From the NCBI RefSeq assembly GCF_000621965.1, contig NZ_JHWX01000007.1:1-64000 (forward strand): DNA of 64,000 nucleotides. The letters are read 5' to 3'. The DNA is from Methanobrevibacter wolinii SH. GTDB taxonomy: Archaea; Methanobacteriota; Methanobacteria; Methanobacteriales; Methanobacteriaceae. The first letter of the stretch is position 1. Each line of letters opens with the position of its first letter. A program made the translations under genes and the position numbers. This document shows, in pieces, positions 8,921 through 18,254 of the stretch. The notes beneath the pieces are model-generated. The model did no database searches, was not told where the DNA came from, and saw nothing but the letters and a program-made list of their open reading frames with translations.

Positions 8921-9646
8921 TTAATCATTATCTTTCTCACAACGTCTTTCAGCATCCTCAAAATTATTTTCATAGATATGAGCACTAATAGAATGAATAG
9001 TAATAGGTGCAATTTCTACACCAACCTCATCAGCAACATGTTGAGCTAAATAAGTAAGACCTACTGCATTAGCAAACCATGCTCCATAAATATCATGACT
9101 TCTCCAAAGACCAGTAGTATAAAGTTTATTATGCCTAATCTTAAAATCAACAAGAATTAAACAAGGAACTTCTTCATTTACAGTATCTAAATGAGGATCC
9201 CAAGTTACTGAAATAGCTCTACGAGATTCTTTACAATTTTTTAATCTATTAATAGCAACTTTAATTTGATCTATTCCAGTATAACCTTCTCCATCTTTTT
9301 CATCTGAAAGATAATCTTCATGGTTTCTTAATCTACTACCATAAGTATATACAAATCCAGGATTATCTCTACTTAAAAATTGTTCTGAATATGTTTTTAC
9401 TCTATCTCCTGCCCAAAAATAACCTTCAGGAATTTTAATATTTTCAATATTAACATATTCTTTGCCTAAACCAAAAAACCCATTACTTTGTTTTCCAAGT
9501 GGGGTTTTAATTCTTGTTACAACATTTAATAATTCTTTTGTAAGAGAACCTCTTTCATCATTTACAAAATGACCTTTAGAATAAATTAGTTTAACAAGAT
9601 CTTCCCAGCAATCTGCAATATCATCATTTTCAACAACATAAACCAT
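8921..9646 (-). CDS. thyA: Thymidylate synthase, archaeal type
   Basis: 241 residues. It converts dUMP to dTMP; in methanogens the one-carbon donor is probably a tetrahydromethanopterin derivative rather than folate. The nucleophile is in EVPCLILVDFKIR, the nucleotide-binding part includes SRRAISVTWDPH, and RSHDIYGAWFANAVGL is the conserved folate/dUMP region. The C-terminus is short compared with bacterial ThyA, as in other Methanobacteriales. The ATG at 9646 is favoured; a GGT lies about 10 nt upstream. It is likely transcribed alone. Confidence 0.9.
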   Translation of the reverse strand: MVYVVENDDIADCWEDLVKLIYSKGHFVNDERGSLTKELLNVVTRIKTPLGKQSNGFFGLGKEYVNIENIKIPEGYFWAGDRVKTYSEQFLSRDNPGFVYTYGSRLRNHEDYLSDEKDGEGYTGIDQIKVAINRLKNCKESRRAISVTWDPHLDTVNEEVPCLILVDFKIRHNKLYTTGLWRSHDIYGAWFANAVGLTYLAQHVADEVGVEIAPITIHSISAHIYENNFEDAERRCEKDND

Positions 9647-9769
9647 AATATCATTAACCTAATAACTCTAAATTTTAAAAAAAAATATTAAAATAATAAT
9701 ATTATCCATAGTTAAATAGAGTTTATATTATTATATATGTTTATAAATAATCAATAATAAGAATTACTA

Positions 9770-9935
9770 AAAATTTTTTAATAATAAAAATTATTAAAAA
9801 TAGTTAAAAATAGTTAAAAAAAATAGAGAAAACTCCAATTATAAAAAAAACTTGTTTTATTTTTTAATAATAAAAATTATTAAAAATAGTTAAAAAAAAT
9901 AGAGAAAACTTCAATTATAAAAACCTGTTTCATTT
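9770..9935. repeat. Tandem repeat of about 85 bp
   Basis: Two copies share TTTTTTAATAATAAAAATTA followed by AAAAATAGTTAAAAAAAATA and GAGAAAAC-T-CAATTATAA. They differ by a short internal AAAATAGTT duplication in the first copy. The rest of the 9647-10068 spacer holds no gene that I can see. Confidence 0.7.
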
Positions 9936-10068
9936 AAAATAAGTCCAACATCAGAATAGTTACTTCTCAAAAAACCACCATACCTAAAAATAAATGAAAA
10001 ACGGGATTGAATATAAAATCAGATGCTTTTCAAGAAAAAATCAGATAAGAAATGTGTAATGTAAAAAA

Positions 10069-10482
10069 TTATAATCCACAATAGTAACATCCATCAATAT
10101 AAAAACCAAGCCTTGAAAGAAAATGTTCATAACCATTATAATCAAGAGCTTCAAAGTCTATAAGATTATAAAGATGTATATACTGTTTTTCAAGAAGCTC
10201 ATTAAATATTTCAAAATCATAATCCTCTAAAATATCCTCAACATCAGATGGATTAATAGTAAACACAATATCTGCATATGATGCATCAAGTTCAACATCA
10301 GTGAGGTTATTTATAACTGAAACACTTATATTATCTACACCAACAGTCAAAAGAATCATTAAATCATCAAATCCATCAAGTAAAAAACCGATTTTCCCCC
10401 CTTCAGCAATTCCACGAAACATATGTTTAGAGTTATCCGCCCAATTTTGCCATGAATCCATATCAAAATAATCATATTCCAT
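10069..10482 (-). CDS. Acidic hypothetical protein
   Basis: About 137 residues, starting MEYDYFDMDSWQNW at 10482; a 19-codon upstream extension without a ribosome site is rejected. The protein is strongly acidic (many Asp/Glu) and rich in Tyr and Phe, with no signal peptide or membrane helix, and ends with a Cys pair in GCYYCGL. A middle part VSVINNLTDVELDASYADIVFTINPSDVEDIL looks like alternating strands and helices. I do not recognise a family. A separate ribosome site precedes metE downstream, 87 bp away, so cotranscription is possible. Confidence 0.6.
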   Translation of the reverse strand: MEYDYFDMDSWQNWADNSKHMFRGIAEGGKIGFLLDGFDDLMILLTVGVDNISVSVINNLTDVELDASYADIVFTINPSDVEDILEDYDFEIFNELLEKQYIHLYNLIDFEALDYNGYEHFLSRLGFYIDGCYYCGL

Positions 10483-10568
10483 AATATCCCACAAACATTT
10501 AAAATTTTTATTAAAAAAGTAAAGTCTAAAAAATAACAATTTTAGAAAAAAATTAATAAATCATAAAA

Positions 10569-11543
10569 TTAAGAATTAAACTCTTTATTCAAATTGCACA
10601 TCAATTGAAGTTTTTTAAATGCATTTTCACGACTTAATTTACCAAGACCGCAATCAGGATCAAGAATTATATTATCTTCTCCAAGGACATTGACTGCTTT
10701 ATGAATTAAGTCCCTGGTTCTATACTTATCATCTACCTGATCTATAGCAGAGTTTAAACAGCCAAAACCAAATTTTTTACCTTTAAATTTAGAGATATTA
10801 TTTTTAAGTATTTTAAAATTATCATAATTTCCAGCAAACTCCAAATCTAAAATATCAACATTTAAATTAGCAAGATCTTTATAAATTTTAGATATATCGC
10901 CACACGCATGAACAGCAATAGGTAACTCAATATCATCTGTAAGAATATCAATAGCTTCGTGTGCAACAGACATATCTACAATCCCTGTAGATAACATAGG
11001 TTCATCAATTTGAATATATTTAGCTTCAGTCTTTTCTTCAATAGCTTTTAATTCAGAATTAAATGCATGTGCATAATCAATTATAGCATCATTTTTATTC
11101 TTATAAAATGATTCGATTCTAGAAGCACAAATCATAGTAGAAGGACCAGTTACAATTCCTTTAACACCTTTATTAACTATTTCTTCCTCTGTTAAATCAT
11201 CTTCATGTTTAATTATATAATCGTCAAGAACTTTCTTTGCAGTGTTAATATCTTTAATAGTAATATCATTATGTGAAGGAAGTATTTTAGATTTAATAAC
11301 TGTTGTACCGCCTTCAATTTTCATACCTTGCATATGCCTTGAGAAAATATTAATCATATTCATATTTTCACGAACACCACCATCACCAACAATATCAATA
11401 CCGGCATTTAGTTCTGCAGTTACAATATCCTTAATCGCAATTTTATAAGAATCATAAACTCCAAATACGTGTTTTATTTTATCTGAAAAATTATTTGGAT
11501 TTTTAAGTTCAAATGGAAAACTACCAACAACAGTTGTTAACAT
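10569..11543 (-). CDS. metE: Core MetE-type methionine synthase (corrinoid-dependent, archaeal)
   Basis: 324 residues, corresponding only to the C-terminal catalytic half of bacterial MetE. It transfers a methyl group to homocysteine; archaeal core MetE enzymes are known to accept methyl groups from methylcobamide donors rather than from folate. Signatures are the N-terminal TVVGSFP, zinc site residues in AVHACGD and DPDCGLGK, and the QIDEPMLSTG segment. Start at 11543 has a strong GGAGGT site six bases upstream. The DUF1894/DUF1890 pair lies upstream on the same strand, beyond a 252-bp gap that contains a repeat element. Confidence 0.9.
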   Translation of the reverse strand: MLTTVVGSFPFELKNPNNFSDKIKHVFGVYDSYKIAIKDIVTAELNAGIDIVGDGGVRENMNMINIFSRHMQGMKIEGGTTVIKSKILPSHNDITIKDINTAKKVLDDYIIKHEDDLTEEEIVNKGVKGIVTGPSTMICASRIESFYKNKNDAIIDYAHAFNSELKAIEEKTEAKYIQIDEPMLSTGIVDMSVAHEAIDILTDDIELPIAVHACGDISKIYKDLANLNVDILDLEFAGNYDNFKILKNNISKFKGKKFGFGCLNSAIDQVDDKYRTRDLIHKAVNVLGEDNIILDPDCGLGKLSRENAFKKLQLMCNLNKEFNS

Positions 11544-11611
11544 TTCATAACCTCCTAATAAAAAAAATTAATTATAAAATAATAAAACTAATTCTAAACT
11601 CTAAATATATT

Positions 11612-11721
11612 AAAAATAGACTTTGTTGAGATTTTTTAAATTTAATATAAAATTTAAAAATATTGTATTTTAGAAAATTAAAATTTTAAGTAAAATAACC
11701 TTTCAACATAGTCTAAAAATA
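11612..11721. repeat. About 110-bp inverted-repeat (MITE-like) element
   Basis: The left arm AATAGACTTTGTTGAGA and the right arm TTTCAACATAGTCTA are inverted repeats flanking about 75 bp of AT-rich sequence. Related arms or cores occur at 3605, 18560, 22584, 39832 and 43935. No ORF is inside. It looks like a non-autonomous miniature element. Confidence 0.65.
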
Positions 11722-11795
11722 AGATATTTAATAAAATACAATACTTAAAAATAAACCAATAATCGTTTAATAACAAAATTAAATAAACAATCAAA

Positions 11796-12104
11796 TTAGT
11801 AATCAATACTTTTTGATTTTATATCATCAATATCATCATCAGATACTGGTAACTCAATAGCTGATGTACCATTACATGGTTTTGTATAAGTAATACATAC
11901 TGTTTTTTTATCAGGATTAATTCCTACTGGTATTGGTGGTATACCAATTAATCGAATACCCAATACTTTTTCACCAGCATTAACATGTACTAACTGTTTA
12001 GAATTATCTTTAACTGCTTGAGCACATTGTTTAAAACCTGATTGTTTAAGTAATATTTTATAATCATCAGATTGTTGTAAATATGTATCTAGACAAAAGG
12101 ACAT
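11796..12104 (-). CDS. DUF1894 family protein
   Basis: 102 residues. The opening SFCLDTYLQQSDDYKILLKQ, the central GEKVLGIRLIGIPPIPVGIN and TYTKPCNGTSAIELPV match my memory of DUF1894, a small soluble family found almost only in methanogens. No activity is known to me. I use the ATG at 12104; the GTG nine bases upstream is part of the GTGAT ribosome site. It lies 34 bp after the DUF1890 gene on the same strand, so the two are almost certainly cotranscribed. Confidence 0.75.
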   Translation of the reverse strand: MSFCLDTYLQQSDDYKILLKQSGFKQCAQAVKDNSKQLVHVNAGEKVLGIRLIGIPPIPVGINPDKKTVCITYTKPCNGTSAIELPVSDDDIDDIKSKSIDY

Positions 12105-12147
12105 AATTATCACTTCTAAATTATTTTTTTATAAAATTCAAAAAATT

Positions 12148-12615
12148 TTATTGATTATTTAAAATTTCATCTAAAGCTTTATTTAAACTTACTTTAATAG
12201 GATTAGGATTGTGATAAGCACGAGCAGTAGCAATATATGCATCTGTTGACTCATCAACCATTTCTGCAAGTTCATCAACTAGAGATTGATCCCTATTAAA
12301 TACAAGAGCAAGTTTTTTAGTATTTTTCATTAAAGTACAATAAGTAATAAAGTAAGTTGCTGCTGAATCCTTATGTACAAACCCAATTATTAAATCATAA
12401 TCTTCATCCTGAACCTTATCAAGATAATTATCAATATTTACATTTTTATGTTTATAATATCCTTTTGGATCTGAAACTTTAACTAATTTAGCTGCTGCAG
12501 GATTTGCTGAAATAGTTACTTCATAACCTAAATCAATTAATTTACTACAAGTGTACATTGCCATAGGTGTCTGAGATGAAATCTCAGGACAACCTAGTAA
12601 TAATAATGCTTTCAT
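12148..12615 (-). CDS. DUF1890 family protein
   Basis: 155 residues, beginning MKALLLLGCPEISSQTPMA. It has a Rossmann-like alternating pattern (ALLLLGCP, VTISANPAAAKLV, DLIIGFVHKDSAATY, KLALVF) and looks like DUF1890, a methanogen-restricted family. The role is not known to me. Cys9 in GCPE and a conserved-looking FVHKDSA are candidate functional residues. It is the first gene of a pair with DUF1894. A TATA-like ATTATATATAAAT lies about 85-95 bp upstream on the minus strand. Confidence 0.75.
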   Translation of the reverse strand: MKALLLLGCPEISSQTPMAMYTCSKLIDLGYEVTISANPAAAKLVKVSDPKGYYKHKNVNIDNYLDKVQDEDYDLIIGFVHKDSAATYFITYCTLMKNTKKLALVFNRDQSLVDELAEMVDESTDAYIATARAYHNPNPIKVSLNKALDEILNNQ

Positions 12616-12801
12616 ATTAAAAAACTTCCATATAAATTTAAAACCTTTTTATAATATCATTATTTTATTATTATAATACATTAATAATATTTATATATAA
12701 TTCTTTAATTATAAACATTGTTATATAATACAATTGTTAAAAAATTATTAAAATCATTTAAAAATAATTTTTTAATGTATTAAAATTTAAAAAAAATATG
12801 G

Positions 12802-12888
12802 AAACAAAACCCCAAAACAAAAAAAACTCAAAAATAAATATAAAAACAAAACCCCAAAACAAAAAAAAAAACTCAAAAATAAATATAA
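12802..12888. repeat. Two tandem copies of a 42-45 bp unit
   Basis: Copies beginning at 12802 and 12844 share AAACAAAACCCCAAAACAAA and AACTCAAAAATAAATATAAA. They differ by the length of an A run. The remaining 12616-13092 spacer has no gene that I can see; it carries the DUF1890 promoter at its left. Confidence 0.8.
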
Positions 12889-13092
12889 AAAAGCGATATC
12901 GAAATATTTAAAGTAAAATATTACTATTTAACAGAAATAGGATGAAATAAATAAAAAATTAAAGGAAAAAATATAATAATTTAAAGATTTACTTCAATTA
13001 AATAATTTCTTCCTAAAATTTAATATTTATAAAGAACTTCACCAACCCTTAAACTCATTAAAGGAGTTATACTAGCTTTATAATATAAATAT

Positions 13093-14028
13093 TTAATATT
13101 TATAGAAACCTTCACCAGCATTTACACCAGTTTTACCTGCATCAATTTTTTCTTTAAGTAAAGCAGCAATTTTACCTGGAATAGTATCAGGATTAGAAGC
13201 CTTTGGATTCATAATTACAATATTGTATGCAGTAACTAATCCAACAACATCAAGTATTCTAAATGGACCTGATGGAGCACCAGTTGCGAGCATCCATGTT
13301 TTATCAATAGTTTCAGGATCTGCAACACCTTTTGCATATAACATTTCTCCAGCATTCAAAAATGGAACAAGCATAGAATTTAATATATAACCTGGTTGTT
13401 CTTTTTTAAGTTTTAAAGGAATCATACCAATATTAGATGCAAATTCTGCAACTTCATCATAATATTTTTGATCAGTACCTGGATGACCCATAACTTCTGC
13501 AGTATTATTTTTCCATATCTCATTAGCAAAGTGTAATGCTAAATATTTTTCAGGACGACCAGTATATTCTGCAAATTCACTAGGGAGTCTAGTTGAAGAA
13601 TTAGTAACTATAATAGTTTTTTCAGGAAGATGTTTTGCTAATTCTTCATAAAAAGGAATTTTTTGTTTAGGATCTTCAGCAATTGCTTCAATAACAAGAT
13701 CTGCATCTTTTCCTACTTCTTCATAACTTGTTGTTAAAACAAGATTATCATAAGCAGTTATAACATTTTCCTTTAATTTATCAATTTCTTCATCACTTAA
13801 ATCTTTTTCATCAGCTAATCCTCTACAATATGCAACAGGGTTAGTTTTCATAGCTTCAAGTGTATTTAAATAAATTTCTTTTAAACGGTCAATTTTAGGT
13901 TGAGCTCTTCCAATAGATCCCTCACTTCTAAGCCAAATTTTTACATTAAATCCTTTATATGCAGATTGAAATGCAATTTGACTACCTAAAACTCCACCAC
14001 CAGCTACTACAACATTTTTTATATCCAT
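13093..14028 (-). CDS. 3-hydroxyacyl-CoA dehydrogenase family protein
   Basis: 311 residues: an N-terminal NAD-binding Rossmann fold (VVVAGGGVLGSQIAFQSA), then TNSSTRLPSEFA, then the C-terminal helical 3HCDH domain ending GVNAGEGFYKY. The usual active-site segment HFMNP is replaced by HFANEIWKNNTAEVMGH, so the catalytic His is kept but the substrate pocket differs. It may act on a small 3-hydroxy acid or acyl-CoA; no other beta-oxidation gene is nearby. I start at ATG 14028 behind GGTGAT. Such proteins are common in gut Firmicutes, so acquisition by transfer is plausible. It is flanked by long spacers and is probably monocistronic. Confidence 0.85.
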   Translation of the reverse strand: MDIKNVVVAGGGVLGSQIAFQSAYKGFNVKIWLRSEGSIGRAQPKIDRLKEIYLNTLEAMKTNPVAYCRGLADEKDLSDEEIDKLKENVITAYDNLVLTTSYEEVGKDADLVIEAIAEDPKQKIPFYEELAKHLPEKTIIVTNSSTRLPSEFAEYTGRPEKYLALHFANEIWKNNTAEVMGHPGTDQKYYDEVAEFASNIGMIPLKLKKEQPGYILNSMLVPFLNAGEMLYAKGVADPETIDKTWMLATGAPSGPFRILDVVGLVTAYNIVIMNPKASNPDTIPGKIAALLKEKIDAGKTGVNAGEGFYKY

Positions 14029-14037
14029 AATAATCAC

Positions 14038-14624
14038 CTTATCGATATAAGAATTTTAAAAACATTTTAAAAAGTTCACTCTGTAAAAAATAGATTTTTA
14101 CATGAAATATTTCCTAATTTTTAGTTTAAAAAATTAAACTAAAATCTATACAATTATGTGAATAATGGTATATAATTTATTTAATTAAAATTTTTCTATT
14201 TGATTCTTGAATAAAAAATAGTATTATATAATAAATAATGTATTTAATTATATAAATTTTAGATTAAATTATAATATATATAGTAAATTTCCTACAAAAA
14301 TGAATTTTTGATTAAAAAACTTTCAGAAGCAGAATAATTAAAAATTATGCAATAATAAATCCCTTTAAATTTAAGATAAAATTTATTTATGTAAAAATAA
14401 CCTAATTTAATAAAAATTGAATTTTAGAATCAAATATATTTCCAAGAAAAAATTAAATTTAATTCCTAATAAAAACCCCAAAAAATAATTTTATATCAAA
14501 TTTAAAACCTAAAAATTCAAAAAATAAAACTAAAAAACCAGAAAAAAACAAAACCAGAAAACCAGAAAAAAACAAACACAAAAAAATAAAAAATGAAAAG
14601 TTTAAGAATTAGACTTAAAAAAGT
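14038..14624. other. AT-rich spacer with short CCAGAAAA repeats
   Basis: No ORF is convincing here. Near 14535-14580 the motif AAACCAGAAAA recurs three times. The rest is A/T-rich and presumably contains the promoter of the 13093-14028 gene. Confidence 0.5.
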
Positions 14625-15707
14625 CTAATGTCTCGTTACAACAACCGAATGTCCTAAAACTAAAGCCGCCAAGAATAGGAATGTTAATAACGCCAAACCA
14701 TTAATAGTCCTATTAAATATGAAACAACCAACTAATGTTTGTGAAATAAATGCAGAAAGACAACCAATTAAAAGAACTTCCCGTCCTAAATATTTTTGGC
14801 TTTTTTTCTCCCTTAATTGACGATATATTGTTAAAACCTTAAGACCTACAATAATTACAAATAAAACAAATATTATAAGGCCAATTAAACCTAAATATCC
14901 GAAATCAAATGCATATCCAAAGATACCACTTAACATGTAATCTATTGTATCTTTTTGATTTACTAATGTACCAAAGAATACAGGATATGGTAAACCAAAG
15001 AACAATATAAATTGCATTGGTAATGAAATATAACCTTCAGCAAATCCAGTTGCTGTAGAATTAGCCCAATAAGAAGCACTTACATTATGACCAATAAGTT
15101 GAGTACTTGTAAGTACAGTCTTAATACTACTACCAGAATATGTTTCAATCCTTGCAATCCTTAACATAGGTGAGAAGATAGGCATATTTAAAACCATAGA
15201 TAAACCTTGGAGTAAACCAAATGCTACAACAACTAAACCTAAAAACATGAAAATCCTTTTTAAAGTGAAAACAGATTTTTGTCTGAAAGATTTAGATATC
15301 ATTGTATATCCTATGAATAAACCTAAAATCCAAAGAGTAAGGAAAGACCTGTGCATCATTCCACCAAAAACTGTAATACCGATAATAATAAAGTATACAA
15401 GTTTTTTAAGACCTTTAACATTTACACCCGATTCTTCCATTACCTTCATCGATGATAGTGCCGTAATTACACATGCAAGAGCAAGAGGCCCAAAAGGATG
15501 AGTAAACTCATTTTGACCAAATGATAAAAACAGCATGAGAATATCCGCTGCAAAAAGTAACATGAATGCTCCTGACAAGAACAAAGATAAGAATGTAACT
15601 ACACTAAGTGATAAAGGAACTAAATTTATAATAAAAATCATTGAAGCAATTAGAATAATCGCTATTTCAATAATTAATTGTAAATGATTTTGTGCAATCA
15701 ATAACAT
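14625..15707 (-). CDS. Polytopic membrane protein, function unknown
   Basis: 360 residues with about nine to ten hydrophobic helices from the first residues onward. Conserved-looking loops are FLSFGQNEFTHPFGP, GGMMHRSFLTLW and a large outside loop (about residues 180-245) rich in Ser/Thr with TSTQLIGHNVSASYW. The layout resembles integral membrane polymerases or flippases of surface polymers, but I cannot assign it to a family. Start MLLIAQNHL at 15707. A tRNA-Ala and the DUF354 gene lie upstream on the same strand, each with its own spacing, so it may be its own transcript. Confidence 0.7.
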   Translation of the reverse strand: MLLIAQNHLQLIIEIAIILIASMIFIINLVPLSLSVVTFLSLFLSGAFMLLFAADILMLFLSFGQNEFTHPFGPLALACVITALSSMKVMEESGVNVKGLKKLVYFIIIGITVFGGMMHRSFLTLWILGLFIGYTMISKSFRQKSVFTLKRIFMFLGLVVVAFGLLQGLSMVLNMPIFSPMLRIARIETYSGSSIKTVLTSTQLIGHNVSASYWANSTATGFAEGYISLPMQFILFFGLPYPVFFGTLVNQKDTIDYMLSGIFGYAFDFGYLGLIGLIIFVLFVIIVGLKVLTIYRQLREKKSQKYLGREVLLIGCLSAFISQTLVGCFIFNRTINGLALLTFLFLAALVLGHSVVVTRH

Positions 15708-15933
15708 GTTTTATCACTAAGAAATAATTTTTTTATAAAATATGAAAAAATTAATAATAAATTACATCTAAAAGACATAAAATTTGATATTAAAATATCC
15801 TAAATAATACATAAAATAGTATTATATTATAATATATTTTATATTAATTTAATTTATATTTTAATTATATTAAAACTATTGTTTTTGTTTAAAAATTAAA
15901 TAAAAATATAAATAAAAATTAAAAATTTAAAAA

Positions 15934-16006
15934 TGGACTAATCGGGATTTGAACCCGAGGCCTTTACCATGCCAAGGTAACCATCTACCATCTGATATAT
16001 TAGCCC
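15934..16006 (-). tRNA. tRNA-Ala (anticodon GGC)
   Basis: The 73-nt reverse complement folds as a full cloverleaf: acceptor GGGCTAA/TTAGTCC, anticodon stem TTACC/GGTAA with loop TTGGCAT (anticodon GGC), and T arm TCGGG-TTCAAAT-CCCGA. The acceptor holds the G3-U70 wobble pair that marks alanine tRNAs, confirming identity. The discriminator is A, and CCA is not encoded. A TATA-like TTTTTTATATTA lies upstream near 16035-16045. Confidence 0.97.
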
Positions 16007-16143
16007 AAGAAATAATAAACTAAAAATTTTAATATAAAAAAGACTTTTAGAAACTGAAAAACACAAACTTAATTTAAAAATAAAAGAAATTAAGATTTTT
16101 CTAAAATATAAAAAAAATAACTAGTAATGTCAAAATTAAAAAA

Positions 16144-17172
16144 TTAATTAATTTCAGCAAGTTTATAAACATTGTCAATAATTATTTTAAATAAGTCATC
16201 ATGTTTTATATCTATTTTTTTATGGGGATTTACTATTAAATCCAATGCTTTTGAAATAATCTCATCATTATCAATTGATCTAAACATTAACCCATTATCT
16301 ACATAATACTGATCTACAGATAAGGTTTTACCAGGATAACATGAAATTACAGGTGTTTGTAAAATAGCGGCCTCCCTATTCATAGTACCACCAGCACCAA
16401 TTACAAGATCACTTCTCTTAATAATACTAGATGTGTCCACAGGAGGATTAAGAATTGTAACATTTTCAATTCCTTCAAATATCTCAGCTTGTTTTTTAAA
16501 TCTTGGTAAAATTAAAATATTAGCATAATCTTTAAGTCTTTCTACAATAGGAGTTAAAACAGATTTACTACAATCAGTATCTAAATAAGATGCAAGTGAA
16601 GGTTCTGGTCTCATAAATATAGTTTTATCGAATTTCAAATCAAGATTTAAATCTTCAAAAATATTTTCGTTATATTTAAAATGTTTAAAATGCATTAATT
16701 CACTAGTACCCTTATAACGGATAATTTTATTTGGATCTGCACCATATTCCATTAATTTCCACATATCAATAACATTTGGAGATATTATTGTATTACATAA
16801 TGGGAGTGTAAGTTTATTTGCTGCAGTTGCATGTTCATTATCAAGAACAAATAGACTCGGAATTCCAAGACCATAAGCTATTCTCGGCAATTCAATTGAA
16901 TGTTTACTCATTGCTACATCTGGTTTTTCAGGAGCAATAATATCAATCAATTCATTAATACGTTCTGTTGAATCTTTAAGTTTTTCATATAATGAAACAC
17001 CATGATGTCCTACTGAAATATAATCTAAATCATACATATCCATAAGTTTATGAATATCACCAAAATCACGAGTAGTAACAATTACATCTTCCCCTTCATT
17101 TTTGAAATAATTGATTACATCCCTAAAAAAACGTACATGTGGTGCATTTGTAATATCTATCCAAATCTTCAT
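16144..17172 (-). CDS. DUF354 family protein (glycosyltransferase-like fold)
   Basis: 342 residues starting MKIWIDITNAPHVRFFRDVI, the DUF354 signature. The protein has a two-lobed GT-B-like layout resembling MurG and UDP-GlcNAc 2-epimerase, with VMSKHSIELPRIAYGLGIPSL-type segments in the first lobe and AGGTMNREAAILQTPVIS in the second, a typical nucleotide-sugar-binding region. The substrate is unknown; surface polymer synthesis is a reasonable guess. I use the ATG at 17172 because GTGGTT lies directly upstream. tRNA-Ala is 137 bp downstream. Confidence 0.85.
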   Translation of the reverse strand: MKIWIDITNAPHVRFFRDVINYFKNEGEDVIVTTRDFGDIHKLMDMYDLDYISVGHHGVSLYEKLKDSTERINELIDIIAPEKPDVAMSKHSIELPRIAYGLGIPSLFVLDNEHATAANKLTLPLCNTIISPNVIDMWKLMEYGADPNKIIRYKGTSELMHFKHFKYNENIFEDLNLDLKFDKTIFMRPEPSLASYLDTDCSKSVLTPIVERLKDYANILILPRFKKQAEIFEGIENVTILNPPVDTSSIIKRSDLVIGAGGTMNREAAILQTPVISCYPGKTLSVDQYYVDNGLMFRSIDNDEIISKALDLIVNPHKKIDIKHDDLFKIIIDNVYKLAEIN

Positions 17173-17620
17173 TTTAACCACTTATTAATTTATAATTAAA
17201 CTAAATTATAGATTTGTAATTTCCTATTAAAACAAGTTTTTGTTTAAGTTTAAATAATATATATTAAAAATTAAGATAAAAGCTAAAAATAAGTAAAAAA
17301 TTAAAATAAAAACTACTTTAAAAAACATTAATAAATTAAATCAAAAGTTATTAAAATTTTAAATGTGATTTAAGGCTTTTTTATAATAAACTCATGATTT
17401 AATATGTTTTTTAAAGAGAGGTTAAAAAACATTTGAGTGTGAATCAAAAGTAAGATTTAAGAGTGTGTGATTTAAGGCTTTTTTTAATTTTTTAGATATA
17501 AACTTTTGATTCTACTGTTTTTTAAAAGAAATTTGGCATATAATTTTTTTCGGCAGATAATATGTGTAATGAAAACTATAATATCAAAATCATGCAGAAG
17601 AATATAATGATAATTATAAT

Positions 17621-17691
17621 TTTAGGTATGCCTAAACTTCTTATATAATAGTAAGTTAGAACTCATATATAAATGTTTAGGTATACCTAAA
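17621..17691. promoter_or_regulatory. Iron-box-like double operator with central TATA boxes, copy 1
   Basis: Two 16-bp palindromes, TTTAGGTATGCCTAAA (17621-17636, one mismatch) and TTTAGGTATACCTAAA (17676-17691, perfect), are 55 bp apart centre to centre. TATA-like sequences lie between them on both strands. The palindrome resembles DtxR/MntR-family metal-dependent operators (TTAGG-N-CCTAA type). No gene follows closely in either direction; the nearest is DUF354 at 17172, about 450 bp away. Confidence 0.7.
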
Positions 17692-18254
17692 TTTTTTATT
17701 AAATAAAAACCATTAAAAATTATATAAAATAAAAAAACTTATATTATAAAATCAATAAAATAATTTTATTTTTAAATCATAGAATTAAATATAATCAATA
17801 TTCAAAATAAGAATAAATTTATAAAAATTATTTAAATTTAAATAAAATCCACACATAATTTAAAAAATAAATACATTTTAAAAAAAACTAAAATTTCTAA
17901 AATATAAATAAAAAAATTTATTAAAATTTAAAATAGTTAAAATTTAATTAAATTTAAAAAATTAAAGATTTTAAACAAAATCTAAAAAAAGAGTATTTGA
18001 ATAGTTGAGAAGGATTAAAAGTGGAGAAAAAACAAATGATTTAAGTGGGACTTTTTAAAAAACTTTTAACCCTCGTGTTTAAATTAAGAAATTTAGATAA
18101 AAATAAAATAGAGAGATAATATGATATTTTAAGTAAAATAATTTGATTTAATATAACAATATATGGAGTTAATCAATATTTAATTTAAAAGATTATATAG
18201 AAAGGCAATGTGAGTTTTAAATTCAGTTATGCTAATAGTAAATTCTTTTAAATT

